Source: Armatimonadota bacterium (lineage in GTDB: Bacteria; Sysuimicrobiota; Sysuimicrobiia; Sysuimicrobiales; Humicultoraceae). Taken from it: DNA of 54,399 nucleotides. Below, piece after piece: positions 40,283 through 49,276 of this stretch. The stretch spans positions 1 to 54,399 of the forward strand of contig JAVHMA010000025.1 in NCBI GenBank assembly GCA_031081715.1. Reading direction: 5' to 3'. The stretch's first letter is position 1; the number at the start of each line of letters is the position of its first letter. The notes beneath the pieces were generated by a model. That model made no database searches. It was not told the DNA's origin and worked only from the letters and a program-made list of their open reading frames with translations. The translations under genes and the position numbers were made by a program.

Positions 40283-41444
40283 TCGCCGGCGGACCATCCT
40301 GCTGGGGTTCGGCCCGGTCGCCTTGCTGGCCGTCTTCGTCGCGCTGTTCCTACGCTACGGCCCACTCGGGGTCTTCGAGGCCGCCTTCCCGCCCGTGGAA
40401 GAGCTGACCATCGACCGGGTCACCCTCCGGCCCGGCGAGATCGTGGTCGCGGTCACCAACGGCGGCCCGCAGCCGGTCACCGTCGCGCAGGTCATGGTGG
40501 ACGACGCGTATTGGCGGCACACGATCGCCCCCGATCGGACCATCCCCCGGCTGGGCCGCGCGACCGTCACGATTCCCTACGACTGGGTGGACGGGGAGCC
40601 GCACCTGATCACGCTGCTCACCGGGACCGGCCTCACCATCGAGCACGAGATCGCCGTCGCGGTCGCCTCGCCGCGGCCGGATGCGCGGTACCTGGGAACC
40701 TTCACGCTGCTGGGCGTCTACGTGGGCGTGATCCCGATCGCGGTCGGGCTGCTGTGGTTCCCATTCCTGCGGCGGGTGGGTCGGCGGTGGCTGGGGTTCT
40801 TCCTGAGCCTGACGGGCGGGCTGCTGGTCTTCCTGGGCGTGGACACCCTGGCCGAGGCGCTCGAGGCCAGCGGCCGCGTGCCGGGCGCGTTCCAGGGAAC
40901 GGGCCTGGTGACGCTGGGCGTGATCGGCACGATCCTCGCGCTGACCGCGGTTGTGCGGCGGGCGACCGGCGGCGCCAGCGATGGCCCGCGCGCGCGGTTC
41001 CTGCTCGCGCTGCTGATCGCAGTCGGCATCGGGTTGCACAACCTGGGCGAGGGCCTGGCGATCGGCGCGGCGTACTCGCTCGGCGAGATCGCGCTCGGCA
41101 CCTTCCTGGTGCTGGGCTTCCTGATCCACAACACCACCGAGGGGCTCGGCATCGCGGCGCCGCTCGCGCAGGACCGGCCGCCGCTCGCGCAGTTCGTCCT
41201 GCTGGGTGCGGTGGCTGGGGTGCCGACGATCGCCGGGACCTGGATCGGCGGGCTGGTGTACTCGCCGGTCTTCGCTACGCTGTTCCTGGCCGTGGGCGCC
41301 GGCGCGATCTTCCAGGTGGTCTACGAGCTGGGGCGCATGATGGTCCGCCAGGCGGGCGACGAGCTCGCGACGCTGACCAACGTCGCGGGGTTCGTGGCCG
41401 GGCTCCTGGTCATGTACGGCACGGGACTGCTTGTGGCAGGATAG
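40269..41444 (+). CDS. ZIP-family metal transporter with N-terminal extracytoplasmic domain
   Basis: The product is 391 residues, overlapping the oxidase gene by 14 bases. One helix (about 9-28) is followed by an outside beta-rich domain (about 40-135; VTLRPGEIVVAVTNGGPQPVTVAQVMVDD has the look of a cupredoxin-like fold without copper Cys) and then the ZIP membrane core. ZIP metal motifs are HNLGEGLAIGAA (His257) and HNTTEGLGIAAP (His287) in two successive helices. The extra domain makes the protein much longer than ZupT (about 260). Probable divalent-metal uptake. Tight coupling to the oxidase suggests that they share a substrate. Confidence 0.87.
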   Translation: MAPSDRRRTILLGFGPVALLAVFVALFLRYGPLGVFEAAFPPVEELTIDRVTLRPGEIVVAVTNGGPQPVTVAQVMVDDAYWRHTIAPDRTIPRLGRATVTIPYDWVDGEPHLITLLTGTGLTIEHEIAVAVASPRPDARYLGTFTLLGVYVGVIPIAVGLLWFPFLRRVGRRWLGFFLSLTGGLLVFLGVDTLAEALEASGRVPGAFQGTGLVTLGVIGTILALTAVVRRATGGASDGPRARFLLALLIAVGIGLHNLGEGLAIGAAYSLGEIALGTFLVLGFLIHNTTEGLGIAAPLAQDRPPLAQFVLLGAVAGVPTIAGTWIGGLVYSPVFATLFLAVGAGAIFQVVYELGRMMVRQAGDELATLTNVAGFVAGLLVMYGTGLLVAG

Positions 41445-41457
41445 ACAGGGGACCGTC

Positions 41458-42129
41458 ATGCCGGCGCCGCTGAGCCAGGCCGTGGAGGACTACCTGAAGG
41501 CGATCTACATGCTCGCCCAGGGGGGCGCGCGTGTCACCACCAACGAGCTCGCGGACCGGCTGGGCGTCGCGCCCGCGTCCGTCACCAACATGGTGAAGCG
41601 GCTGGCCGGGCTCCGCCTGGTCCGGCACACGCCCTACCGCGGGGTCGAGCTCACCGAGGCCGGGGAGAAGGTGGCCCTGGAGGTGGTGCGCCACCACCGC
41701 CTGCTGGAGCTCTACCTGAGCCGGCACCTCGGCGTGAGCCTGGACCGCGTCCACGAGGAGGCCGACCGCCTGGAGCACGTGCTCTCCGACGATCTGGAGG
41801 AGCGCATCGCTGGCGCGCTCGGGGAACCCGCCCATGACCCCCACGGCCATCCGATCCCGACGCGCGAGGGCGCCGTGCCGACGCCGGTGGGGTCGGCGTT
41901 GACCGACGGCAAGCCCGGGCAGCGCGGGCTGATCGTGCAGGTAAGCGACCGAGACGAGAGGGTGTTGCGCGACCTCTCGTCGGCCGGGCTCCTGCCCGGC
42001 GCCGCGCTGGAGGTCGTCGCCGCGGGGGCGCGCCACGTGGACGTGCGGGTAGAGGGGCGGCCGCGGCGGGTCAGCGCGGCGCTGGCCGGCGCCGTCTACG
42101 TGGAGTTCGAGGGGCAGACGAAGGCATAG
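41458..42129 (+). CDS. DtxR/MntR-type metal-dependent repressor
   Basis: The product is 223 residues with the three-domain DtxR layout: winged helix (residues 5-70; [24 protein letters not shown] is the recognition helix-turn-helix), dimerisation domain with metal-ligand positions Asp11, His80, Glu106 and His107, and an SH3/FeoA-like domain (about 150-220). The position of MntR Glu11 is Lys14 here, so manganese specificity is not assured; iron is equally possible. It closes the oxidase-ZIP operon, and its likely binding site is the AT-rich element at 39166-39197. Confidence 0.92.
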   Translation: MPAPLSQAVEDYLKAIYMLAQGGARVTTNELADRLGVAPASVTNMVKRLAGLRLVRHTPYRGVELTEAGEKVALEVVRHHRLLELYLSRHLGVSLDRVHEEADRLEHVLSDDLEERIAGALGEPAHDPHGHPIPTREGAVPTPVGSALTDGKPGQRGLIVQVSDRDERVLRDLSSAGLLPGAALEVVAAGARHVDVRVEGRPRRVSAALAGAVYVEFEGQTKA

Positions 42130-42139
42130 CGGCCGCGCG

Positions 42140-42646
42140 TCAGTGCACGGTCCCGCCGAAGTCACTGGGCTTCACGCGCTCGAGGAACTTCCGAAACTCC
42201 TGCGGGTCGAGCTCCTCCTCGTCGCCTCCGCGGTCCTCGCCGTCGGCCGTCTTGCGGAGCGCGATGGCCTGCGCGGCGACCTTGTCCTCGACGAAGATCG
42301 GCGCCTCGACGCGCAGCGCCAGCGCGATGGCGTCGCTGGGGCGCGAGTCGATGACCAGCGTGGTGCCGTTGCGGGCCAGGTGGATCTCCGCGAAGTAGGT
42401 CTGGTCGCGGACGTCGCTGACGACGATGCGCGTGACGGTGGCGGCGAGCCGCTCGAGGACCGCTTGGAGGAGGTCGTGCGTCATCGGGCGCGGCGGCGTC
42501 ACACCCTGGAGACGCATGGCGATCGCCATCGCCTCGGCCTGTCCGATCCAGATCGGGAGCGCGATCGACTCCTCTTCATCGACCAGCAGCACGACGGGGT
42601 TGTTCTGCTGGTCGAGCGCAACCCGGCGTACCTTCATGAGTCGCAC
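42140..42646 (-). CDS. Bifunctional nuclease family (BFN/DUF151) protein
   Basis: This 168-residue protein starts with GTG behind AGGGGGAG at normal spacing. Family blocks: [32 protein letters not shown] near the start, PRPMTHDLL, then [21 protein letters not shown]. The C-terminal acidic tail ([17 protein letters not shown]) varies in the family. Members are widespread, small, conserved proteins with reported DNase/RNase activity in plants; the bacterial role is unclear. TATAAT on the minus strand (plus-strand 42688-42693) is a good -10 about 42 bases upstream of the start codon. It diverges from lemA. Confidence 0.92.
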   Translation of the reverse strand: MRLMKVRRVALDQQNNPVVLLVDEEESIALPIWIGQAEAMAIAMRLQGVTPPRPMTHDLLQAVLERLAATVTRIVVSDVRDQTYFAEIHLARNGTTLVIDSRPSDAIALALRVEAPIFVEDKVAAQAIALRKTADGEDRGGDEEELDPQEFRKFLERVKPSDFGGTVH

Positions 42647-42787
42647 GACAGGCTCCCCCTTCTGTCGGCTCCATGGTGTCTGGGGCCATTATACACCACC
42701 TGGGGAACCGTCCCCCGAGGGAATCGCCGCCGCCCGCCGAAGCCCTGCAGGGAGCGTCTGCCCGCGGGCGGGCCCGGAGGTGATCGC

Positions 42788-43336
42788 GTGACGGGATGGA
42801 TCGTCTTTGGGATCGTCGTCCTGGTCGTCCTCTACCTGATTGCGCTTTACAACCGGCTCGTCGTGTACCGCAATCGGATCGACAACGCCTGGTCGCAGAT
42901 CGACGTGCAGCTCCGCCGGCGCTACGACCTGATCCCGAACCTCGTGGAGACCGTCAAGGGCTACGCCACGCACGAGCGCGAGGTCTTCGAACGGGTCACC
43001 CAGGCGCGGGCCCGGGCCATCGCGGCGGGGTCGGTGGGTGAGCAGGGGCAGGCAGAGAACATGCTCACGCAGGCCCTGCGCAGCCTGTTCGCGGTCGCGG
43101 AGAACTACCCGCAGCTCCGCGCGAGCGAGAACTTCCAGCAACTCCAGGAGGAGCTGTCGGGCACGGAGAGCAAGATCGCTTTCGCCCGCCAGTTCTACAA
43201 CGACACCGTGTTGCGGTACAACAACGCACGCCAGACCTTCCCGGCGGCGATGATTGCCGGGGCGCTCGGGTTCGGGCCGCGGGAGTACTTTGAGATGGAG
43301 GACCAGGCCCGCCAGCCGGTGCCCGTGAAGTTCTAG
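42788..43336 (+). CDS. lemA: LemA family membrane protein
   Basis: This 182-residue GTG-started protein has GGAGG at 42776-42780. One N-terminal transmembrane helix (about 3-20) is followed by a long antiparallel helical bundle: [39 protein letters not shown] is the family signature, then [30 protein letters not shown] and [11 protein letters not shown]. LemA proteins often stand beside HtpX proteases, as here (59 bases apart), and are thought to take part in membrane quality control. Confidence 0.95.
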   Translation: MTGWIVFGIVVLVVLYLIALYNRLVVYRNRIDNAWSQIDVQLRRRYDLIPNLVETVKGYATHEREVFERVTQARARAIAAGSVGEQGQAENMLTQALRSLFAVAENYPQLRASENFQQLQEELSGTESKIAFARQFYNDTVLRYNNARQTFPAAMIAGALGFGPREYFEMEDQARQPVPVKF

Positions 43337-43394
43337 CGTGCATGATGGGCTGCCGCCCGTGATCTGCTAGCCGCCGCGCGGAGGCGGTCGCCAC

Positions 43395-44312
43395 ATGTAC
43401 GAGGCGATCGAGCGCAACGTCCGCGGGAGCTGGGTGCTGTTCGCGGCGTTCGTGCTCGTGGTGGCCGCGCTGGGCTACGTCTTCGGCGAGCTAGTCGAGT
43501 TCGGCTACGTCGGCGGCGCGCTCGCGGCGGTGCTCGCGGCGCTGGGCGCCTGGGCGAGCTACTACCACAGCGACCGGCTGGTCCTGGCGGTCAGCGGCGC
43601 GCGCGAGGCCTCGCGCGACCGGTATCCCCACCTGTACAACACGGTGGAGGGCCTGGCCATCGCCGCGGGCATCCCGACCCCGCGGTTGTACCTCATCGAG
43701 GATACCGCGCCCAACGCCTTCGCGACCGGCCGCGACCCCGAGCACGCGGTCATCGTGGTCACGACCGGCCTGATGGACAAGCTCGATCGGCTGGAGCTCG
43801 AGGGTGTGATCGCGCACGAGATGGCCCACATTCAGAACTACGACATCCGGCTGGCGACACTCGCCGCCGTGCTCGTGGGCACGGTCGCGCTCATGAGCGA
43901 CTGGCTGCTGCGCAGCCTCCGGTTCGGCCGCCGGCGCGGCGGCCGCGAGGGCAGCGGCCTCGTCGTGCTGCTCGGGCTCGTACTGGCGCTGCTCGCGCCG
44001 CTGGCGGCCCAGCTCCTGCGGCTGGCGATCTCGCGCCGCCGGGAGTTTCTGGCCGACGCCTCGGGCGCGATGCTCACCCGCTATCCCGAAGGGCTGGCCA
44101 GCGCGCTCGAGAAGATCGCCGCCGATCCGGAGCCGCTCGAGGCCGCCAACAAGGCGACGGCCCACCTCTACATCATCAACCCGCTGCGCGAGTGGGGCGG
44201 GGTGACGAACGCCCTGTTCAACACCCACCCGCCGGTCGAGGAGCGCGTGCGCCGGCTCCGGGAGATGACCTTCGAGGGCAGGGAGTCTATGCCGCCCGCG
44301 CGAAGGGAATAG
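43395..44312 (+). CDS. htpX: HtpX-type M48 metalloprotease
   Basis: The product is 305 residues with two N-terminal helices and two central ones. The zinc site is HEMAH (VIAHEMAHIQNYD), with the third ligand in RRREFLADASGAMLTRYP. The substrate groove block NAFATGRDPEHAVIVVT is typical. The C-terminal NALFNTHPPVEERVRRLREM is the usual M48 end. It degrades misfolded inner-membrane proteins. It follows lemA and precedes a peptidoglycan hydrolase gene. Confidence 0.95.
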   Translation: MYEAIERNVRGSWVLFAAFVLVVAALGYVFGELVEFGYVGGALAAVLAALGAWASYYHSDRLVLAVSGAREASRDRYPHLYNTVEGLAIAAGIPTPRLYLIEDTAPNAFATGRDPEHAVIVVTTGLMDKLDRLELEGVIAHEMAHIQNYDIRLATLAAVLVGTVALMSDWLLRSLRFGRRRGGREGSGLVVLLGLVLALLAPLAAQLLRLAISRRREFLADASGAMLTRYPEGLASALEKIAADPEPLEAANKATAHLYIINPLREWGGVTNALFNTHPPVEERVRRLREMTFEGRESMPPARRE

Positions 44313-44355
44313 GACCGCTCGAGTGGGCCGGACCACTCGACAGAGGAGGCTGTCC

Positions 44356-45285
44356 GTGCGCGTCCTCGCAGCCGCGATCCTCGCCGGCTCACTCGTCGTA
44401 TCCATCGGAGCCAGTGGCCGGGCGGAGGCCGCGCCACAACCCGGCGGCGACCGCGCCTACGAGGTCCGGGCCGGCGACACGCTGTGGAGCATCGCGCGTC
44501 GGCACGGGATGCGGCCGGAGCAACTCGCGGCCGCGAACGGCATCCCGGTGGACGGCATACTGCCGGTCGGTCGCCGGCTCACGATCCCTGCGGCGGGCGC
44601 GCCGCCGGCGCCGAGGGCCGCCGGTCCCGCGCAGGCCGCAGCGGCTCGGCTGGCCGCGACCACCTACCGCGTCCGGGCCGGCGACACGCTGTGGAGCATC
44701 GCGCGCCGCCACGGCACCACCCCGCAGCGGCTCGCGGCCGCGAACGGCATTCCGGTGGACGGCGTGCTCCCCATCAACCGCGTGCTAACGGTGCCGGGGG
44801 GTGGAGCGGCGGTGCGTGAGCCCGCGCGGCCCGCCGGCCGTGCCTCGGCCGGCCCGCCGCCGGAGGAGGTAGTGGCGGCGCAGCGCGCCCGCCTCGCGAC
44901 GTTGCCCGCCCGCGGGGAGCAGTGGATGAACGACCTGCTCGCGCTCGCCCGGCGCTACCTCGGCGTGCGGTACCGCTGGGGCGGGACCACGCCCAACGGG
45001 TTCGACTGCTCCGGGTTCATGTACTATGTGTTTGGCCGGCTTGGCGTCGCGCTGCCGCGGACGACCTTCGCCATGTTCGCGGAGGGCGCCCCGGTCCCGC
45101 GGGAGGACTTGCGGAGCGGTGACGTCGTCTTCTTCGAGACCATCAGCCCCGGCCCGTCGCACGCCGGCATCTACCTCGGCGACGGTCGGTTCATCCACGC
45201 GTCGTCGGGGGCCGGGCGAGTGCTCATCACCTCGATGGACGACGGCTACTACGCCCCGCGGTACCTCGGCGCCCGCCGCTTCTAG
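44356..45285 (+). CDS. Secreted LysM x2 - NlpC/P60 peptidoglycan hydrolase
   Basis: The product is 309 residues. I use GTG at 44356 because GAGGAGG (44343-44349) precedes it by six bases; GTG at 44323 lacks this. After a signal peptide come two LysM domains (each with AGDTLWSIARRHG and ANGIPVDG) and the NlpC/P60 domain (about 185-309). Its catalytic Cys lies in NGFDCSGFMYYVFGRLG, its His in SHAGIYLGDGRFIHASSG, plus a third polar residue. It cleaves D-Glu to diaminopimelate bonds or cross-link remnants in peptidoglycan. MurT-GatD follow, so this cluster concerns the cell wall. Confidence 0.94.
   Translation: MRVLAAAILAGSLVVSIGASGRAEAAPQPGGDRAYEVRAGDTLWSIARRHGMRPEQLAAANGIPVDGILPVGRRLTIPAAGAPPAPRAAGPAQAAAARLAATTYRVRAGDTLWSIARRHGTTPQRLAAANGIPVDGVLPINRVLTVPGGGAAVREPARPAGRASAGPPPEEVVAAQRARLATLPARGEQWMNDLLALARRYLGVRYRWGGTTPNGFDCSGFMYYVFGRLGVALPRTTFAMFAEGAPVPREDLRSGDVVFFETISPGPSHAGIYLGDGRFIHASSGAGRVLITSMDDGYYAPRYLGARRF
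44464..44750 (+). repeat. Nearly identical LysM-coding DNA repeat (207-base period)
   Basis: Thirty-five bases at 44464-44498 recur exactly at 44671-44705, and twenty bases at 44524-44543 recur at 44731-44750, both offset by 207 bases (69 codons). The linker between them differs. Conservation at the DNA level, including third positions, shows a recent duplication or gene conversion of one LysM unit. Confidence 0.9.
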
Positions 45286-45317
45286 CGTCCTTCGCTCCCG
45301 CTCGCGCGTCCCCCGCT

Positions 45318-46706
45318 GTGCGTGACGCGGCCGCGATCCTGGCAGGCCGGCTCGCGGCGCGTGCGTCCAGGGCGCTGGGCGCCGGCGGCGGGACCACCGT
45401 GCCGGGCCGTGTGGCACTCGCGCTCGCGCCGGGTCTCATCGGCCGGCTGGTCGCGCGCCTCCCTGGCGGGGTGGTCCTCGTCTCCGGCACGAACGGGAAG
45501 ACGACGACCGCGCGGCTGCTCGACGGGGTGCTGGCCGCCGCCGGCCGAACCGCGGTGCACAACCGCGCGGGCGCGAACCTGCTGCCCGGGATCGCCTCGG
45601 CGCTCGTCGAGCGCGCCGGCCTCGACGGCCGGCCGCGGGCCGAGGTCGGGCTGTTCGAGGTGGACGAGTTCGCGCTGCCCGCGGCGGTGGAGGCCACGCG
45701 GCCGTTGGTCGTGGTGCTGCTCAACCTCTTCCGCGATCAGCTCGACCGCTACGGCGAGATCGACATCATCGCGGAGCGCTGGGCCCGGGTGCTGGCCGCG
45801 CTCCCCCCGGGGGCGACGGTGGTCGCCAACGCCGACGACCCGATGGTCGCCGACGTCGCGGCCACCTGGGCGGGCCGGTGCCTGCTGTTCGGACTCGATG
45901 ACGCGCCCGACCGCGGCGGCGCGCGCACCCTCGAGCACGCGGCCGACGCTCGCTACTGCTACCGGTGCGGCGTGCTCTACGAGTACGGCCTGGTCGCCCT
46001 GGGCCACATGGGACACTACCGCTGTCCGCGGTGCGGCCGCGCGCGGCCGGCCCCTGCCGTGCGCGCGCGGACCGTGCGGCTGCGGGGTGCCGACGGCGCC
46101 TTCTTCACCCTCGTGCTGCCGGACGGAGAGGTCGCGATCTCCACGGCACTGCCGGGGCTCTACAACGTCTACGACGCGACCGCGGCCGCGGCAGGCGCGC
46201 TCGCGCTCGGCGCCGACGTGGCGACCATCGCCCGTGGGCTTGCGGCCACCGCGCCCGCGTTCGGCCGGGGCGAGCGGGTGGCCCTCGACGGGCGCGAGGC
46301 GCTCTTCCTGCTGGCGAAGAACCCGGCGGGCTTCAATGCCGTCCTGCGCACCGTGCTCGACGCCGAGGCGGCGCCGGTCGTGCTGATCGCGATCAACGAC
46401 CTCGCGGCCGACGGCCGCGACATCTCCTGGTTGTGGGACGTGGACTTCGAGGTGCTGCGCGATCGAGCGCGCGCCGTCGTGGTGAGTGGGCTGCGGGCCG
46501 AGGACATGGCCTTGAGGCTCAAGTACGCCGGCGTGCCGGCATCGTGCGTGACGGTCGAGCGCGACCCACTGCGCGCCCTGGAGGCCGGCCGGGCGCGGCT
46601 GGGCGACGGCGAGCGGCTCTACGTGCTCCCCACGTACACGGCCATGCTCGACCTGCGCGACCGGCTCGCCCGCCAGGGTTACCTCCGCGGCTTCTGGAAG
46701 CAGTAG
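45318..46706 (+). CDS. murT: Lipid II isoglutaminyl synthase, MurT subunit
   Basis: The product is 462 residues. It is a Mur-ligase-like ATPase: P-loop VSGTNGKTTTARLL (57-64), then FEVDEFALP and LLNLFRDQLDRYGEID. A zinc ribbon with Cys214, Cys217, Cys236 and Cys239 sits inside the middle domain, as in MurT. The C-terminal DUF1727 domain has AINDLAADGRDISWLWDVDFE, containing the Asp that completes the GatD active site. With GatD it amidates the D-Glu of lipid II to D-isoglutamine. GTG start; five bases separate it from gatD. Confidence 0.95.
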   Translation: MRDAAAILAGRLAARASRALGAGGGTTVPGRVALALAPGLIGRLVARLPGGVVLVSGTNGKTTTARLLDGVLAAAGRTAVHNRAGANLLPGIASALVERAGLDGRPRAEVGLFEVDEFALPAAVEATRPLVVVLLNLFRDQLDRYGEIDIIAERWARVLAALPPGATVVANADDPMVADVAATWAGRCLLFGLDDAPDRGGARTLEHAADARYCYRCGVLYEYGLVALGHMGHYRCPRCGRARPAPAVRARTVRLRGADGAFFTLVLPDGEVAISTALPGLYNVYDATAAAAGALALGADVATIARGLAATAPAFGRGERVALDGREALFLLAKNPAGFNAVLRTVLDAEAAPVVLIAINDLAADGRDISWLWDVDFEVLRDRARAVVVSGLRAEDMALRLKYAGVPASCVTVERDPLRALEAGRARLGDGERLYVLPTYTAMLDLRDRLARQGYLRGFWKQ

Positions 46707-46710
46707 CGCG

Positions 46711-47478
46711 ATGGATCTGCGGATCTGCCACCTCTACCCTGACCTGCTGAACCTCTACGGTGATCGGGGCAACGTGGCGACCCTCGTACGCCGCGCGCAG
46801 TGGCGCGGGCTCGACGTCCACGTGCTGGAGGCACGCCTGGGCGAGGCGGTCGATCCCGGCGCGGCCGACCTGTTCTTCATCGGCGGCGGCGAGGACCGGC
46901 AGCAGCGGCTCGCGGCGCCCGACCTGCGCGCGGTCAAGGGATCGGCGCTGCGCGAGGCGGCCGCGGACGGCGCGGTGGTGCTGGCGGTCTGCGGCGGCTA
47001 CCAGCTTCTGGGCCATGCGTACCGCCCGGCCGACGGCCCGGTCCTGGAAGGCCTCGGGCTACTCGATCTCGAGACGGTCCACCCCGGTCCCGGGGCGCGC
47101 CGGCTGATCGGCAATATCGTGGTCCGCGATCTGGCCGGCGGCCGCCTGCTCGTGGGGTTCGAGAACCACGGTGGCCGGACGAGGCTCGGGTCCGCCGCGG
47201 CGCCGTTGGGCACCGTGGTCGCCGGCTTCGGCAACAACGGCGAGGACCGCACCGAGGGCGCGGTCGCCGGGACGGTCTACGGGACCTACCTGCACGGTCC
47301 GCTGCTGCCGAAGAACGCCTGGTTCGCGGACCAGTTGATCGTGCTGGCGCTGCGCCGGCGTTGGGGAGACGTGACGCTCGCGCCGCTGTCGGACGCCGAG
47401 GAGGATCGTGCCGCGGTCGCGGCCGCCGCGCGCGCGGGTGTGCGGGTCAGGCTCGACCTCGGCCTGCCGGACCCGTAG
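46711..47478 (+). CDS. gatD: Lipid II isoglutaminyl synthase, glutaminase subunit GatD
   Basis: This 255-residue class I glutamine amidotransferase has the nucleophile Cys94 in LAVCGGYQLLG and the His195 of YGTYLHGPLLPKN. NLYGDRGNVATLVRRA near the start and GFENHGGRTRL are GatD hallmarks. It releases ammonia from glutamine for MurT. The pair occurs mainly in Gram-positive and related bacteria, which is informative about the host. The last 32 bases overlap the convergent EamA gene. Confidence 0.95.
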   Translation: MDLRICHLYPDLLNLYGDRGNVATLVRRAQWRGLDVHVLEARLGEAVDPGAADLFFIGGGEDRQQRLAAPDLRAVKGSALREAAADGAVVLAVCGGYQLLGHAYRPADGPVLEGLGLLDLETVHPGPGARRLIGNIVVRDLAGGRLLVGFENHGGRTRLGSAAAPLGTVVAGFGNNGEDRTEGAVAGTVYGTYLHGPLLPKNAWFADQLIVLALRRRWGDVTLAPLSDAEEDRAAVAAAARAGVRVRLDLGLPDP

Positions 47479-48397
47479 CGCCCGCGGCTCGCGGAGCGCC
47501 GGCGGCGCGCCGCGCCAGGTGCTCTGCCTGCACCAGCACCACGCCGGTCAGGACCAGCGCCGCGCCGATCCATTGCAGCGCGCCGAAGGGCTCGCGCAGG
47601 ACGAAGGCGCCGCCCAAGGCGGCGACCATCGGCTCCAGCGTGGCCACGACGCTGGCCCGTCCCGCCTCTACCCGGCGCAGCCCGCTGATGTACAGCAGGT
47701 AGGCGAGCGCGGTCGGAAAGACGATCACGTACGCGAGCGGCAGCACGGCCGCGGCCGGCGGCACCGGCGGCAGGCCGCGCCCGGCGGCGAGGAGAGCGAG
47801 CGCTCCGAACGTGAGCGTGTAGACGACGGTGGTCGTCGGTGCCAGCGTGCGCAGCGCGGTCTTGCCGAAGATGCTGTAGAGCGCATAGGTCAGCCCGGCG
47901 CCCAGCCCGGCGAGCAGCCCGGCCGGGCTGAGCCGTACCGCCTCCGGCCCCACCGCGCCCACGACCAGCACGCACCCAGCGAACGCGCACCCGACCGCGG
48001 CGCCCTTCATGGGCGTGACCGGCTCGCCGAAGAGCAGCCGCGCGAGCACGACCACCCAGGCCGGCGCGGTGTAGAGCAGTACCGCGGCCGTCGCGACGGT
48101 CGTCAGGCTGATAGCGGTGAAATAGACGGTCATGAATCCCGCGACGCTCACCAGGCCGAAGGCCCCGAGGAGCGGCAGGTCGCGGACGCGCAGCCGCAGC
48201 GCGGCCCGGTCGGCGGCCAGGCAGTAGACCGCCAGGAGCACGCACGCGCCGATGGCGCGCCACGCCGCGGCCTCGCGCGGGGCCAGCCCGGCCGCGAACA
48301 ACGGGCGCGCGGCCAGTCCGAGCGTGCCCCAGCAAATCGCGGCCGCGGCCACCTGCGCGTAGCCGCGGGCGCTCCCGCTCGCCGGGCGCCGGTCCAC
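47447..48397 (-). CDS. EamA/DMT-family transporter
   Basis: The product is 316 residues with ten predicted helices in two EamA repeats (about 12-140 and 155-290). Repeat 1 opens with AAAAICWGTLGLAARPLF and ends in KGAAVGCAFAGCVLVV; repeat 2 ends VATLEPMVAALGGAFVLREPFGALQWIGAALVLTGVVLVQ, the characteristic last two helices. GTG start. It probably exports small metabolites such as amino acids; substrate unknown. It begins four bases from the PIG-L stop upstream, so the minus-strand methyltransferase, PIG-L and EamA genes look like one operon. Confidence 0.9.
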   Translation of the reverse strand: MDRRPASGSARGYAQVAAAAICWGTLGLAARPLFAAGLAPREAAAWRAIGACVLLAVYCLAADRAALRLRVRDLPLLGAFGLVSVAGFMTVYFTAISLTTVATAAVLLYTAPAWVVVLARLLFGEPVTPMKGAAVGCAFAGCVLVVGAVGPEAVRLSPAGLLAGLGAGLTYALYSIFGKTALRTLAPTTTVVYTLTFGALALLAAGRGLPPVPPAAAVLPLAYVIVFPTALAYLLYISGLRRVEAGRASVVATLEPMVAALGGAFVLREPFGALQWIGAALVLTGVVLVQAEHLARRAAGAPRAAGATGPAGRGRA

Positions 48398-48400
48398 GGC

Positions 48401-49276
48401 TCAGGGGTCGATGGCTGCGAACAGCTCGTTCTGCCGCAAGAAGCTGCTGAGCAGGACGCGCAGGTACGGGCTGTCGAGCTGGCTGCGGTACTCGCGCATC
48501 GCGGCCTGCTTGACCGCGAGCTCCTCGGGCGTGAGCGCGAAGCGCAGCCACCGGTGGCGCGCGCGGAGCGCGCGCGGCGGGAGCAGGGGCCGGCCCGGCG
48601 CGTAGCGCAGCGGCCGGGGGAAGGTCCACGCGTGGACCAGGTAGGCGTAGACTGGCGGAGACGCACCGTGCGCCGCGCGCTGGATCGCCAGGCGCGTGAA
48701 CGCGAACAGCGCGCGGTGATCGCGATGGCGATCCGCCGGATGGTGCGTGACGACGACCGTGGGCCGGACGGCGGCGACGATGGTTTCCAGGTCGCGCTGG
48801 AGGTCTTCGGAGGTGTACGGCGCGCCCGGCCGGTAACAGAGCGCGTAGGGCGATGCCCGGGCTTTCGTGAAAGGCGAGACGTAGGGCTGTCGCCGGCCCG
48901 GGCGTGCTGCCGCGAGCGCCATCAGCCCCCGGTCCGGATAGCCGAGGAAGACGATGCGGTCGGGCGTCACCCCCACGCGTCCGAGCGCCCGGAACGCCTC
49001 GCGCTGCCGCGCTTCGCCGCCGGCGATGTAGTCGATGGGGCGCGGTCGCAGCCGCCGAGCGCGTCGCAGGACCCCCCACCGGCCGGCGTCGCCGTTGGTG
49101 GCGAAGACCACCCACACATCCGCGCCCGCGGCGCGCGCCCGCTGCATGAGCCCGCCTGCGGCGAGGAGCTCGTCGTCGGCATGCGCCGCGGTGATCAAGA
49201 ACCGGTCCGACGGTCCCGGCTCCGGGAAGTCGCCCATCGGTGCGCTCGGCCGGCTCCGGACCGCGCGTGCGATCAC
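48401..49276 (-). CDS. PIG-L family deacetylase
   Basis: The product is 291 residues if started at the GTG that overlaps the methyltransferase stop (GTGA); ATG at 49237 is the alternative. The zinc motif is AAHADDELLAAGGL (first His/Asp pair present, with Ala for Pro) and the third ligand lies in VVTHHPADRHRDHRALFAF. IDYIAGGEARQREAFRALGRVGV and FLGYPDRGL are typical. Such enzymes remove N-acetyl groups from sugar-linked substrates, for example in glycolipid or thiol biosynthesis. Substrate unknown. Confidence 0.9.
   Translation of the reverse strand: MIARAVRSRPSAPMGDFPEPGPSDRFLITAAHADDELLAAGGLMQRARAAGADVWVVFATNGDAGRWGVLRRARRLRPRPIDYIAGGEARQREAFRALGRVGVTPDRIVFLGYPDRGLMALAAARPGRRQPYVSPFTKARASPYALCYRPGAPYTSEDLQRDLETIVAAVRPTVVVTHHPADRHRDHRALFAFTRLAIQRAAHGASPPVYAYLVHAWTFPRPLRYAPGRPLLPPRALRARHRWLRFALTPEELAVKQAAMREYRSQLDSPYLRVLLSSFLRQNELFAAIDP

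Noticed and set aside
42448-42775. Plus-strand open frame running into lemA from 42143
   Set aside because: The upstream part is antisense to the bifunctional-nuclease gene; the Shine-Dalgarno at 42776 and the signal-anchor start fix LemA at 42788.
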